NCBI RefSeq assembly: GCF_009720825.1 | Contig: NZ_WNKY01000011.1 | Location: 1 to 64,000, forward strand | DNA: 64,000 bases | Source of the DNA: Duganella radicis | Lineage (GTDB): Bacteria > Pseudomonadota > Gammaproteobacteria > Burkholderiales > Burkholderiaceae_D | Reading direction: 5' to 3' | Shown here: piece by piece, positions 8,113 to 17,358 of the stretch | Layout of the letters: the number at the start of each line of letters is the position of its first letter | Numbering within the stretch: the stretch's first letter is position 1 | Notes under the pieces: generated by a model | What the model saw: the letters and a program-made list of their open reading frames with translations, nothing else | Database searches by the model: none | Told to the model about the DNA's origin: nothing | Program-made: the position numbers and the translations under genes

Positions 8113-9599
8113 GCGTCGATCCAGATGGTTTTGATTTCGGTGTACTGGTCGTGCGCCCACACGGATTTATCGCGGCCGCCAAAGCCGGACTCCTTGTAGC
8201 CGCCGAACGGCGTGGTGATGTCGCCCTCGCCGAAACAATTGACCGTGACCACGCCGGCACGAATCTCGCGCGATAGCTTGATGGCGTTGCGCAGATCGTC
8301 GGTGTAGACCGAGGCCGCCAACCCGTACACCGAGTCGTTCGCCAAGGTGATGGCTTCCTCCAGCGTATTGAAGGTGGTGACAGACAACACCGGGCCGAAG
8401 ATCTCTTCCTGGAACAGCAGGCTGTCCGGGCCGACGCCGTCCACCACGGTCGGCTGCACGTAAATGCCCTTCTCCGTCTCGCCACCGTAGACCACGGTCA
8501 GTTTTTCCTTGTCCGCCTGTTCCAGGTAGGAACGCACTTTCTCGAAGTGCGCTTTACTGACCATGGCGCCAAGGCGGTTGTCCGGGTCGAGCGGATTGCC
8601 CATCTTCCATTCGCGCATATGCACATCCATGCGCTCCAGCAGCTGGCACTTGATGTCGGCATGCACGATCAGGCGCGACGAGGCCGAGCAGTTCTCGCCC
8701 ATGTTCCAGAACGCGCCGTTGACGATGTGCTGTGCCACGCTGTCCAGATCCTTGACGTCGTTCAGCACCACGGCCGGATTCTTGCCGCCGCACTCCAGCA
8801 CCACGCGCTTGAGGTTGGACTCGGCCGCGTAATGCAGGAACAGGCGGCCGGTGGTGGTCGAGCCGGTGAAGCTGACCATGCTCACATCGCGATGGCGGCC
8901 CAGCGGCTCGCCCACTTCGCGGCCGCCGCCCGGCAGCACGTTGAACACGCCCGCCGGCACACCGGCCTGATGCGCCAGCTCGGCCACACGCAGCGCGGTC
9001 AGCGTGGTTTCCTTGGCCGGCTTGACCACGATCGAGCAGCCCGCCGCCAGGGACGGGCCGATCTTCCAGGCCAGCATCAGCAAAGGGAAGTTCCACGGCA
9101 GGACCAGGCCGACCACGCCGATGGCTTCGCGCACCACCAGCGCCAGCGCATTGCCGCCAACCGGCGCGGTGTGTTCGTAGATCTTGTCGATCAATTCCGC
9201 GTGCCAGCGGATGGTGTGGATGGCTTCCGGGATGTCGGTGTTCTGGCATTCGCGGATCGGCTTGCCGCTGTCCAGGCTTTCCATCACGACCAGTTCGTGG
9301 GCATGCTGTTCCAGCAGATCGGCGAAGCGCAGCAGCGTGTGCTTGCGCTGGTTGGGCGACAGGCGGCTCCAGCGGCCGTCTTCGTAGGCGGCCTTGGCGT
9401 TGGCCACCGCCACGTCCACGTCCTCGGCATTGCAGGCGGCGATGCGCGCCAGCAGCTTGCCGGTGGCCGGATTGGTGGTCTCGAAGGTCTCGCCCGACAG
9501 CGCCGGACGGAAGGCGCCGTCCACAAACGCCTGCGTCGGCAACGTGATGGTCTCGGCCAGCGCCGCGTATTCGGCGCCGGTCAGCAGTTGCGCGGCCAT
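8109..9599 (-). CDS. NAD(P)-dependent aldehyde dehydrogenase
   Basis: A 496-residue aldehyde dehydrogenase that oxidises an aldehyde to its acid with NAD(P). Visible features are the N-terminal Rossmann part with PWNFPL, the catalytic Glu269 in LECGGKNP, the catalytic Cys304 in GENCSASSR and the C-terminal FGGYKESGFGGRDK. It resembles the PuuC (gamma-glutamyl-aminobutyraldehyde) and alpha-ketoglutarate-semialdehyde dehydrogenase groups. Its ATG overlaps the stop of the DHDPS-like gene (TGATG) and its stop overlaps the yddG start. With an FAD oxidase and a DHDPS-fold lyase in the same operon, alpha-ketoglutarate semialdehyde is a reasonable substrate guess, but that is inference. Confidence 0.9.
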   Translation of the reverse strand: MAAQLLTGAEYAALAETITLPTQAFVDGAFRPALSGETFETTNPATGKLLARIAACNAEDVDVAVANAKAAYEDGRWSRLSPNQRKHTLLRFADLLEQHAHELVVMESLDSGKPIRECQNTDIPEAIHTIRWHAELIDKIYEHTAPVGGNALALVVREAIGVVGLVLPWNFPLLMLAWKIGPSLAAGCSIVVKPAKETTLTALRVAELAHQAGVPAGVFNVLPGGGREVGEPLGRHRDVSMVSFTGSTTTGRLFLHYAAESNLKRVVLECGGKNPAVVLNDVKDLDSVAQHIVNGAFWNMGENCSASSRLIVHADIKCQLLERMDVHMREWKMGNPLDPDNRLGAMVSKAHFEKVRSYLEQADKEKLTVVYGGETEKGIYVQPTVVDGVGPDSLLFQEEIFGPVLSVTTFNTLEEAITLANDSVYGLAASVYTDDLRNAIKLSREIRAGVVTVNCFGEGDITTPFGGYKESGFGGRDKSVWAHDQYTEIKTIWIDA

Positions 9600-10507
9600 C
9601 AGGCCTGGTCTCCAACGGCGGCGGCCACCTCGCTCTTGAGCTGGGCCACGACGGCTTGCAGCGCGGCTTTATCGGCTTCCGTCAGGTCTTGCAGCGGCGC
9701 GCGCACGCCGCCCGGACGCAGGCCCACCAGCGCGGTGCCATGCTTGATGGACTGGACGAATTTGCCGCCTTCCAGATAATCCATCAGCGGCATCATGGCC
9801 GACATGATGCGGCGGCCCTTGTCGAAATCCTTCTCGACGGCGCAGGCCTGGTACAGGGCGATGTGCTCTTTCGGCAGGAAGTTGGAACCGGCGCACACCC
9901 AGCTGCGCGCGCCCCAGGCGAAGAACTCCAGCGCCTGATCGTCCCAGCCGCAGGACAGGCTGATGCCGGGATACTCACGCGCCAGCATGTGCAGTTGGCC
10001 GGTCTGGCCCGAGCTTTCCTTGATGGCGACAAAATTCTTCGACGACTGCGTGACGATGTTGAAGAACTCGCGGCCCATGGACATGCCCATGCGGCCCGGG
10101 TAGTTGTACAGCATCACCGGCAGGCCGGCGGCCTTGTCGATGGCCAGCGCGTGGGCGGCGTTTTCCTGCTCGGTCGGCAGCGCGTATGGCGGCGTGCCGA
10201 CCAGGATGGCGTCGGCCTTGATTTCCCTGGCCAGCTTGGCGTACTCCACCGATTCCTCGGTGCGGATGGCGCCGGTGCCGATAATTAACTGGGCGCGATT
10301 GCCGATGACCTGTTTGGCCAGCGTCGCCAGTTCCACGCGCTCTTGCGCGGTGTGGGCATAGTACTCGCCGGTGGAGCCGGCGAGTACTATGCCGTGGATG
10401 CCTTCGGCGATCAAGTATTCCAGCACTTCGGTGAATGCGGCTTTGTCGATTGCGCCGGTGGCGGTCAGCGGCGTGATGGCCGGGGTGTAGATGCCTTCGA
10501 ATTTCAT
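9599..10507 (-). CDS. DHDPS/N-acetylneuraminate-lyase-fold aldolase or deaminase
   Basis: A class I, Schiff-base TIM-barrel enzyme of 302 residues. The Schiff-base lysine is Lys163 in FVAIKESSG, and the catalytic Tyr lies in YNYPGRMG. The oxo-acid-binding segment is GSTGEYY, instead of the GTTGE usual in DapA. The family contains dihydrodipicolinate synthase, sugar-acid dehydratases and the 1-pyrroline-4-hydroxy-2-carboxylate deaminase of hydroxyproline catabolism. The gene context (FAD oxidase upstream, aldehyde dehydrogenase immediately downstream with a 1-nt overlap) favours the last role over lysine biosynthesis. It is the third gene of the operon, 33 nt after the MFS gene. Confidence 0.85.
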   Translation of the reverse strand: MKFEGIYTPAITPLTATGAIDKAAFTEVLEYLIAEGIHGIVLAGSTGEYYAHTAQERVELATLAKQVIGNRAQLIIGTGAIRTEESVEYAKLAREIKADAILVGTPPYALPTEQENAAHALAIDKAAGLPVMLYNYPGRMGMSMGREFFNIVTQSSKNFVAIKESSGQTGQLHMLAREYPGISLSCGWDDQALEFFAWGARSWVCAGSNFLPKEHIALYQACAVEKDFDKGRRIMSAMMPLMDYLEGGKFVQSIKHGTALVGLRPGGVRAPLQDLTEADKAALQAVVAQLKSEVAAAVGDQA

Positions 10508-10540
10508 GATGATCTCTCTTAAAAATTGGGGGATGAAGAA

Positions 10541-11872
10541 TCAGCGTTTGAGCGAGGAGGCCTGTTCCAGGCTCATGCCACGCGTCTCAGGCGCCAGCCA
10601 GACGGATACAATCAAACCGATGAACGAGACGGCGGCGGCCACGTACATGGTGTTGCCGATGCCGAAGCTGGCCAGCGACATCGGCACCAGCCAGGTGCCG
10701 ATGGCCGAACCAACACGGGTCATGGACGAACCAACGCCGACGGCAAAGGCGCGGATCTCGGTCGGGAACAATTCGTTCGGATAAACCAGTTCCAGCACTT
10801 GCGCGCCACCGATGAACAAGGCGTAAGCGCCAAACATCAGCAGCACCAGCGCTTCGGCGCTGTGCGAGAACGCGCCCAGTCCCAGCAACGCCAGGCTGGA
10901 CCACAGGAAGCTGTGGATGATCAGCGGGCGGCGGCCCATGGTGTCAATCAGACGGGTGGCGACAATGCAGCCAACCACGAACAGCATGGTGATCAGCACC
11001 GAGCCGTAGGCGGCCCAGTCGCCTTTCAGGTTGAGCGCTTGCAGCACCACCGGGGCGAACGAGTAGACGGCAAACATCGGCACCACGGCGGCGGTCCAGA
11101 ACACGATCACGAACAGCATGCGCGTGCCATAGCCCGAGGTCAGCAGGTTGCCCAGCGAGACTTTCTTTTCGGAGGTTTCCGCCGGCATGTTCGCCAGCGA
11201 GAACGACGGGCCGTAGACTTGCTTGATGATGCGGCCGGCTTCGTCGAGACGCCCCTTGCTCACCAGCCAGCGCGGCGACTCCGGCGTGCCCAGACGCAGC
11301 AGGAACAGCAGCACGCCCAGCACGGCGGAACTGGCCAGCACCAGACGCCAGCCATCGGCGCCGCCATGGGCCAGGATGAAGTTGCCGACGATGTAGGACA
11401 GCGCGGCGCCGACAAACCACAGGATGGTCAACCCGGCCAGACGTGGGCCGCGATTCTTTTGCGGCAGGAATTCGGTCAGCAGCGAGCCCGCCACCGGATA
11501 TTCCAGCCCCACGCCCATGCCCACCAAAAAGCGCAGCACGAACAACGAGACACCCGATTCCACCCAAAAGGTGCCGACCGAGCCGACGATAAACAGTATC
11601 GGCCCGACGAAGAACAGGCGGCGTCGTCCCAGCTTGTCGGTCAGCCAGCCGCCGAGGAAGCCGCTGCAAAACGTGCCGAGCATGGCCGAGGCGGCGACCA
11701 GCCCCTGCCAGAACGAGTCCAACCTCAGGTAATCAGAGAACTGGACGATGGCAACGCCGATAATACTCAAGATATAACCATCCAAAATCCATCCGCCGCC
11801 GGCGCGTACCGTCATCAGCTGGTGAAATTTATTTAATGGCACATCCTCGATGGATATATCGCTTTTATTCAT
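10541..11872 (-). CDS. MFS transporter, sugar-porter/metabolite:H+ symporter type
   Basis: A twelve-helix major-facilitator importer of 443 residues. The loop 2-3 motif GGWLTDKLGRRRLF and its counterpart after helix 8, RLIDTMGRRPL, are present, as is the sugar-porter signature PESPRWL before the central loop and PETRGMSLE at the C-terminus. Such proteins import sugars, aromatic acids or small organic acids with protons. The ATG at 11872 has AAAGGAGA about 11 nt upstream. It lies between the FAD oxidoreductase and the lyase in one operon and is the likely uptake system for that pathway's substrate. Confidence 0.9.
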   Translation of the reverse strand: MNKSDISIEDVPLNKFHQLMTVRAGGGWILDGYILSIIGVAIVQFSDYLRLDSFWQGLVAASAMLGTFCSGFLGGWLTDKLGRRRLFFVGPILFIVGSVGTFWVESGVSLFVLRFLVGMGVGLEYPVAGSLLTEFLPQKNRGPRLAGLTILWFVGAALSYIVGNFILAHGGADGWRLVLASSAVLGVLLFLLRLGTPESPRWLVSKGRLDEAGRIIKQVYGPSFSLANMPAETSEKKVSLGNLLTSGYGTRMLFVIVFWTAAVVPMFAVYSFAPVVLQALNLKGDWAAYGSVLITMLFVVGCIVATRLIDTMGRRPLIIHSFLWSSLALLGLGAFSHSAEALVLLMFGAYALFIGGAQVLELVYPNELFPTEIRAFAVGVGSSMTRVGSAIGTWLVPMSLASFGIGNTMYVAAAVSFIGLIVSVWLAPETRGMSLEQASSLKR

Positions 11873-11920
11873 GGCAGGTTATCTCCTTTAATATTTATTT
11901 ATTCGCCGTATTTAAAACAT

Positions 11921-13240
11921 TCAGCTTTCCAGACCTGCCTTGCGCTGGCCCCACCACAGCGTGGCGTTCACGCCGATGGACAGGAACGGCTCCGGCGGCA
12001 GTGTGTTGGGGCCGGAATCGGCCACCAGGAAATCGATCAGCTCATTGCGCTTGCCGGCGATCAGGTCGGCCAGCAGCGCGCCGGTGACGGTGCCGCGCGT
12101 GACGCCCAGGCCGTTGCAGAACAGCGCGCCATACACATTCGGCGCCAGCTGGCCGAAGAAGCCTTTGTGATTTTGCGTCAGCGCCAGCGAGCCGCTCCAG
12201 GTGTAGTCGAACCCGACTTCCGGCAGCATGGGGAAGCGGCGCTCGAAAGACTGGCGGTGGTTGTGGGCGAAGCGTTCCAGGCAGTCCGGCCTGGACTGCT
12301 GCCTGGGATTGAAGCTGAAACTGTTGCGCATCAGGATGCGGTTGTCGTGTGTGCGGCGTACGGTGGAGCCGTAGGGATCGGCCGGGATCACGCCCCAGAA
12401 ATCCTTGCCACCCAGTTGCGCCTGCTCGGCCCCGGTCAACGGACGGCTCAAGCTGGCGTACAGATACATCGGCAGCACGGTGTGCCTGAGGAAGCCGAAG
12501 CGCGCGCCAAAGGCATTGTTAGCGAGGATCAGCTTGTCGGTGACGATGCGGCCTTGTTTGTGCTTGAGCACCACCTTGTCGCCATACTCCACCTCGGTGA
12601 TCGCGGTGTTTTCGTACAGCTTGACGTTGGACGGCAGGCTGTCGGCCAGCCCTTTCACCAGCGCCGACGGTTGCAGCAGCATGGTGCCGGGCGTGAACAG
12701 GGCCTGGCGGTAGAACGCGGTGCCGATGTGCCGCGGCAGGTCCTTGCCGGCGATGACCTCGTACGGCTCGCCCAGCTTGTCCAGTCCGCGACGGTAGGCC
12801 TCCAGCACGGCGATGCCGCGATCTTCGATCGCCGCCTGGTATTTGCCGCTGGGGCGCATATGGCAATCGATGCCGTGTTCCTTGACCAGCGTATGCAGCA
12901 TGGTCTGACCGAGGCGGTTGAGCTTGAGGGTGGTCCTGGCGATATCGATGTCGCCGATGTAATCGTCGGCGCCGATGTCGTGCGGCAGGTCGATGGCGAA
13001 GCCGGCGTTGCGGCCCGAGGTGCCGAAGCCAACCTCCTGCGCGTCGATCAGCACCACTTCATCGTTGGGAAAATTCAGCGCCAGCTGGCGCGCGGCGGCC
13101 AGGCCGGTGAAGCCGGCGCCAAGCACGGTCCAGCGGGTATGTTTTTCGCCGGCGTGGGCGGGTTTGGCCTGACGGGCCGGGGCGGTGTGATACCAGCCGC
13201 ACATCGCGTCGTCTTTCGGCGTGGCGGATATTTTAAACAT
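11921..13240 (-). CDS. FAD-dependent amino-acid/amine oxidoreductase (DAO family)
   Basis: A flavoprotein of about 439 residues with the dinucleotide-binding motif VLGAGFTGLAA near residue 40, followed by VVLIDAQEVGFGTSGRNAG, the DAO-family signature also seen in gamma-glutamylputrescine oxidase (PuuB) and D-hydroxyproline dehydrogenases. The start at 13240 is chosen because GGAGG lies 4 nt upstream; an ATG at 13261 would place that ribosome site inside the gene. It would oxidise a secondary or primary amine to an imine, passing electrons to oxygen or quinone. It is the first gene of the six-gene operon and diverges from the LysR regulator, so it probably performs the first catabolic step. 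Confidence 0.87.
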   Translation of the reverse strand: MFKISATPKDDAMCGWYHTAPARQAKPAHAGEKHTRWTVLGAGFTGLAAARQLALNFPNDEVVLIDAQEVGFGTSGRNAGFAIDLPHDIGADDYIGDIDIARTTLKLNRLGQTMLHTLVKEHGIDCHMRPSGKYQAAIEDRGIAVLEAYRRGLDKLGEPYEVIAGKDLPRHIGTAFYRQALFTPGTMLLQPSALVKGLADSLPSNVKLYENTAITEVEYGDKVVLKHKQGRIVTDKLILANNAFGARFGFLRHTVLPMYLYASLSRPLTGAEQAQLGGKDFWGVIPADPYGSTVRRTHDNRILMRNSFSFNPRQQSRPDCLERFAHNHRQSFERRFPMLPEVGFDYTWSGSLALTQNHKGFFGQLAPNVYGALFCNGLGVTRGTVTGALLADLIAGKRNELIDFLVADSGPNTLPPEPFLSIGVNATLWWGQRKAGLES

Positions 13241-13361
13241 GTGGCCTCCAATAAAACCCATTATTTTTATTTCGACTTATTCGAATTAGTCTGGATATAA
13301 TCTTTTATTCGGGAGTCGGGCACAATCGACTTTTCATGCAGGAAATTGATAACCGGGCGTT
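13241..13361. promoter_or_regulatory. Divergent promoter region between the catabolic operon and its LysR gene
   Basis: These 121 AT-rich bases separate the FAD oxidoreductase gene (minus) from the LysR gene (plus). A perfect -10 TATAAT at 13296-13301 faces the LysR gene. The repeated half-site TTCGA occurs at 13271 and 13280 around TTATTCGAATTAG, a likely LysR-type contact region. LysR proteins usually bind such divergent gaps. The exact operator was not resolved. Confidence 0.5.
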
Positions 13362-14354
13362 ATGAATAAGAACCCATCCACCGACCAGCTGCTGCTCAAG
13401 ATGCCGTCGCTGCGGGCGGTCAAATGCTTTGTCGTGGCGGCGCGCTACCAGAGCTTCACCCGCGCCGCCGAGGCGCTGTGTGTGACGCAGGCGGCCATCA
13501 GCCGGCAGATACGCGAGCTGGAGGAACATCTCGGCACCAATCTGTTCGAGCGGGTCGGACGCTCGGTCAAGCTGACCACGGCGGGTGCGATCTTCTTTGA
13601 AGCGGCGCAGCTTTCGTTCATCGCCATCGCGCAGGCGGCGACGCGGGTACGCAAGGATTACGGCAGCAATGCGCGGCATACCGTGACGGTGTGCTGCTCC
13701 CCCGCTTTCTCGGCGCTGTGGATGTCGCACCGGCTGCCGAGCTTTTTCAGCGCCAATCCGGATATCGATCTGGATCTGGTGACCACGCAGAATTTTTTAT
13801 CGCTGGAACCGGGCCTGCATCCGGACATCTTCATCACCAAGATGGCGCGCGTGCGCGAAGGCTATGTCAGCCTGCCGCTGTTTCATGACCGGATCTACCC
13901 GATCTGCACGCCGGAGTATTTGCGCGAGCATCCGGAGATCCACACGCTGGAGGGATTACGGAATGGCGTGCTGCTCAACCTGAGTCCCTACGGACGGTCG
14001 CAGGTGGCCGAGCATGTGGACTGGAGTGTGTGGCTGGCGATCCACCATCTGGATATTGAAGAGCGCCTGAAAACCGGCGCCCACTTCTTCAATGCCAACG
14101 ACTACAACCTGCTGATCCAGATGGTGCTGAACAACCAGGGCGTGGCGCTGGGCTTCGACCATCTGGTGGCGCCGCTGATTGCAAAAGGCCTGCTGACCAA
14201 ACCGGTCGGACAGGAATTGGTGCTCGAAGACACCCGCCACTACCTCGCCTACCGCGAAGACAAGGCCGACGACAACGCCGTTAACCGCTTCCGCAACTGG
14301 TTCTTCGAGCAAAGCGGCGGCGTTGCCGCCGCCGGTCTTCGTCACATCAACTAG
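13362..14354 (+). CDS. LysR-family transcriptional regulator
   Basis: A 330-residue LysR regulator with an N-terminal helix-turn-helix (FTRAAEALCVTQAAISRQIRE) and a C-terminal periplasmic-binding-fold inducer domain (from ~residue 105, TVTVCCSPAFSALWM). It resembles GcvA-type members. It is divergent from the six-gene catabolic operon across a 121-bp gap and is its probable activator, with the substrate or an intermediate as coinducer. The C-terminus overlaps the tail of the convergent TonB-receptor gene by 4 nt, so no terminator separates the two. Confidence 0.9.
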   Translation: MNKNPSTDQLLLKMPSLRAVKCFVVAARYQSFTRAAEALCVTQAAISRQIRELEEHLGTNLFERVGRSVKLTTAGAIFFEAAQLSFIAIAQAATRVRKDYGSNARHTVTVCCSPAFSALWMSHRLPSFFSANPDIDLDLVTTQNFLSLEPGLHPDIFITKMARVREGYVSLPLFHDRIYPICTPEYLREHPEIHTLEGLRNGVLLNLSPYGRSQVAEHVDWSVWLAIHHLDIEERLKTGAHFFNANDYNLLIQMVLNNQGVALGFDHLVAPLIAKGLLTKPVGQELVLEDTRHYLAYREDKADDNAVNRFRNWFFEQSGGVAAAGLRHIN

Positions 14355-17260
14355 AAGTTCACACGCAGGCCAACCCGGTAGGTACGTCCCACCGAGTCAT
14401 ACACGGCAGGATTCAACGCCAGGCTCAGGTTGGTCTGCGGCACCAGCACCGGCGCGCGGTCGGCCAGGTTGTCGACCTTGAAGTAGGCCGTCACCTGTTG
14501 GTTGACATTGTAGTTGCCGCCCAGGTCGAAGTACACCGCGCCCGGCATATGGTTGTCGTAGATGGTCGGGTGCGCCGCGGTCGGCAGCGGGCAGTTGGTC
14601 TGGCACTCGATGTACTCGTTGTTGAACTTGCCGGCGCTGATCCAGCGTTCGGTCAGGCTCAGTCCCAGCCTGCCGCCCAGCAAGCCATCCCACGACTGCG
14701 ACACCATGGCCTTCCACTTCGGCGTGGCGCCGGTCATCGCGCCCGCGCCTTCGATCGGCGTGGTGCCCGGCACGCCGGGATCCGAGATCGAATGGATCAT
14801 GCGCGACGCCAGACCACGCAGGGTGACGCTGCCCGGCAAACCGAAGTCGCCCATGTTCTTGCGGTAGGCCAGCTCAAAATCGACGCCGCGCGTATGCAGC
14901 GAGGCGAAGTTGAAGCTCTGCGCCAGCACATAGTTGGTGCCGGCGGGACCATTGATCGAGACCGCCGAGCACACCTGCTGGTTGCCGCCGTAGCACAGGT
15001 CGACTTCCTGCTGCGGATTCAGCGAGCTGATCACGTTCTTGACCTTGATGTCGTAGTAATCGACCGAGAAGTTGAAGTTGCGCGCCCAGCTCGGCTGACT
15101 CAGCACCAGGCCGAAGGAATTATTGCGCGCCTCCTCAGGCTTGAGCGACGGATTGCCGACGTTGCGCTGCTGGATCTGGATCGACTGGCCCTGATTGTTG
15201 TTGACCGCCTGATTGGTCACCGTCATGGCGGCAAACAGCTCGGACAGGTTCGGTGCGCGCACGTCCTTGGAGCTGACCGCCCGCACGCGCAGGCCATCGA
15301 CCGGGGTCTGCCAGGTGGCGCCCAGCTTCCAGGCGCGCGCCTTGCCGGCCGTGCTGTACTTCTCCTCGCGGTCGGCGATGTTCAGGTTGGCTTCGCCGAA
15401 GGTGGCCGACTTCAGGAACGGGATATTGAATTCCACATAGGCTTCCTTGACGTTGAACGCGCCCTTGCCATTGTGGTAGTTGCCCGCGAACCAGTTGTCG
15501 CCGGTGGTCGACAGGGTCGGATCGGCCGGATGCGCTGCGGTGTAGGGCGATTCCAGCGCCACGCCGGCGCCGTAAGGATCGCCAAACACGGAGTAATCCT
15601 CGCGCCGCCATTCGGCGCCAAACGCCACCGAAATCGGACCGGCCCAGCCTTGCGCTACGTCACCATTAATGTTAGCGCTAACAACATTTTGCGTCGAGTC
15701 CGTGTGTTGCAAGGGGCCGTTGCTCGGCGCGATGTAGTTCCAGCCGGGCATGTTGATCGGCACATCGCCGAAGATATTGATCGGCTGGCAGCCGGCGGCG
15801 CGGGCGGCGGCGCTGCGGCAGACGATCTGGCCGGTGGCCGGGTCCTTGATGGCGTCGATGGCAAAGTTGTAGCGCGGGTTGAGCGTGATGTCGTTGACGC
15901 GGATGATGGTCTTGTTTTCGCCATGCTCGGCGTAGGCGTCGTAAGACCATTCCTTGTCGAACAGCTTGAACTTGCCGTTGGCGCCGGCCACCAGGCGGCG
16001 CTGGGTGCGGGTCGGGTGGACATTGATGTTGGCCGGGAACTCGGCATTGGCGGTGCCGACCGACATCACGCCGCTCGGGTAACCGGACGCGCAGCCCGCC
16101 GCCACCGATGCCGGCAGGTAGGCATTGTCGCAACGGATAGACAGATTGCCCTGCTTGGCCGCCCCCGGGTTGGGCGAGAATGCCGAGGTGACCTGCGCCC
16201 AGTTGCCGGTGACGTAGATTTCATTATCGGCGTCCAGATCCCACGACACGCGGGTGTACGCCACCTGGCGCTTGAAGTTCATCGCCAGATTGGTGCCCGC
16301 GCCCACGCTGCCGGAGCGGTCGCCGCCGATGCAGAAGTTGCCGACGCAATCGGTACCGTACTGGAACGGGTATGGCGTGCCGCCCGGACCGAAGGCGGTG
16401 CCTTTCAGCGGGCCGTTGGTGATCAGGCCGTATTTGGCGTACTGGATGTGCTGGGCATTCACAATGCTGCGATAGCGCGGCAGGCCGGCCGCCTGCATAT
16501 CCTTGGTCGACTCCTGCAAGGCCGGATTGTTGTACCAGGTGCGGCCGCCCGCTCCTACCTGGCCGAAGCCGGGCGAGTCGATGCCGTTTTGCTTGGTGAA
16601 TTCGCCGCTGAGGGTGACATGCAGGCGGTCATCGACAAAGCCCTTGCCCCAGGCGGCCTGCAAGGTGCCGCTCTTGTCGTCGTGGTATTTGGTTTCGCCG
16701 CCGGCGACGTTGGCCTTGAAGCCGGTGAACTTCTTGTCGGTGATGAAGTTGACCACGCCGCCGATGGCGTCCGAACCGTAGGACGCCGAGGCGCCGCCGG
16801 TCACCACGTCCACGCGCTTGACCAGCAGTTGCGGGAACTGGCTGACGTCGGTGACGCCGGTGACGTTGGCGCCCACCACGCGCTGGCCGTCCAGCAGGGT
16901 CAGCGTGCGCAACGTGCCGAGACCGCGCAGCGACAGCGAAGACAAGCCCTGGATGCCGCTGGAGGTACTGAAGGTGTTGGTGGTGCGGCCGGTACTGCCC
17001 TGCAACGCCGGCAGTTCGATCAGCGATTCGAAAATATTCGGCTTGGCGGATTTGTCGAGATCGGCGGACGACAGCGTGGTGGTCGGCGTCGGCTGGGTGA
17101 AGCCGCGCGCGGCAATGCGCGAGCCGGACACCGTCACCGTCTTGACTTCCTCCTGTGGCTGTTCGGCCGGTGCTTGCTGGGCATGGCCCGGCATCGCCAG
17201 CATGCCGCAGGCGCTGGCCACGGCAAGGTTGATCATGGTCCGTTGAAGTGGTTTTTGCAT
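14351..17260 (-). CDS. TonB-dependent receptor, oligosaccharide-type
   Basis: A 969-residue outer-membrane active transporter. It has a signal peptide (cut after MPGHA), a TonB-box-like segment (EEVKTVTVSGSR), a plug domain (LRGLGTLRTLTLLDGQRV, YGSDAIGGVVNFIT) over residues ~55-200 and a 22-strand barrel ending in YRVGLRVNF with terminal Phe. The subfamily is common in Oxalobacteraceae and Caulobacter-like carbohydrate scavengers. AGGAG precedes the ATG. Two LacI-type palindromes sit just upstream (17278-17310) and a third, perfect copy lies inside the gene (15670-15683). These match the boxes of the gluconate/cellobionate locus at 56-58 kb, so its substrate may be an oxidised or neutral cello-oligosaccharide; that is inference. 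Confidence 0.9.
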   Translation of the reverse strand: MQKPLQRTMINLAVASACGMLAMPGHAQQAPAEQPQEEVKTVTVSGSRIAARGFTQPTPTTTLSSADLDKSAKPNIFESLIELPALQGSTGRTTNTFSTSSGIQGLSSLSLRGLGTLRTLTLLDGQRVVGANVTGVTDVSQFPQLLVKRVDVVTGGASASYGSDAIGGVVNFITDKKFTGFKANVAGGETKYHDDKSGTLQAAWGKGFVDDRLHVTLSGEFTKQNGIDSPGFGQVGAGGRTWYNNPALQESTKDMQAAGLPRYRSIVNAQHIQYAKYGLITNGPLKGTAFGPGGTPYPFQYGTDCVGNFCIGGDRSGSVGAGTNLAMNFKRQVAYTRVSWDLDADNEIYVTGNWAQVTSAFSPNPGAAKQGNLSIRCDNAYLPASVAAGCASGYPSGVMSVGTANAEFPANINVHPTRTQRRLVAGANGKFKLFDKEWSYDAYAEHGENKTIIRVNDITLNPRYNFAIDAIKDPATGQIVCRSAAARAAGCQPINIFGDVPINMPGWNYIAPSNGPLQHTDSTQNVVSANINGDVAQGWAGPISVAFGAEWRREDYSVFGDPYGAGVALESPYTAAHPADPTLSTTGDNWFAGNYHNGKGAFNVKEAYVEFNIPFLKSATFGEANLNIADREEKYSTAGKARAWKLGATWQTPVDGLRVRAVSSKDVRAPNLSELFAAMTVTNQAVNNNQGQSIQIQQRNVGNPSLKPEEARNNSFGLVLSQPSWARNFNFSVDYYDIKVKNVISSLNPQQEVDLCYGGNQQVCSAVSINGPAGTNYVLAQSFNFASLHTRGVDFELAYRKNMGDFGLPGSVTLRGLASRMIHSISDPGVPGTTPIEGAGAMTGATPKWKAMVSQSWDGLLGGRLGLSLTERWISAGKFNNEYIECQTNCPLPTAAHPTIYDNHMPGAVYFDLGGNYNVNQQVTAYFKVDNLADRAPVLVPQTNLSLALNPAVYDSVGRTYRVGLRVNF
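15670..15683. promoter_or_regulatory. Perfect 14-bp LacI/GntR-type palindrome inside the TonB-receptor gene
   Basis: TGTTAGCGCTAACA is a perfect palindrome about 1.6 kb downstream of the receptor's start codon. It differs by one base from each of the upstream site at 17278-17291 and the gluconokinase-upstream site at 57523-57536. It may be an auxiliary operator for DNA looping or a roadblock, or it may be fortuitous. Confidence 0.5.
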
Positions 17261-17277
17261 AGAGTCTCCTGTTTTTA

Positions 17278-17310
17278 TGTTTGCGCTAACATACTACGTT
17301 AGCGCTACCA
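17278..17310 (-). promoter_or_regulatory. Tandem LacI/GntR-type operators upstream of the TonB-receptor gene
   Basis: Two sites, TGTTTGCGCTAACA (17278-17291) and CGTTAGCGCTACCA (17297-17310), match the palindrome TGTTAGCGCTAACA at 13 and 12 of 14 positions. Their centres are 19 bp apart. They lie 18-50 bp upstream of the receptor start codon, where a repressor would block transcription. Confidence 0.7.
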
Positions 17311-17358
17311 ATGTAGTCGCGCAATTAGCAATGTACCAATTACTTTTTTTGTCGTGAT

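Noticed and set aside
14498-17302. Plus-strand open frame of 934 codons
   Set aside because: It lies opposite the TonB-receptor gene, whose plug and barrel motifs are clear. The antisense product has no recognisable domain.
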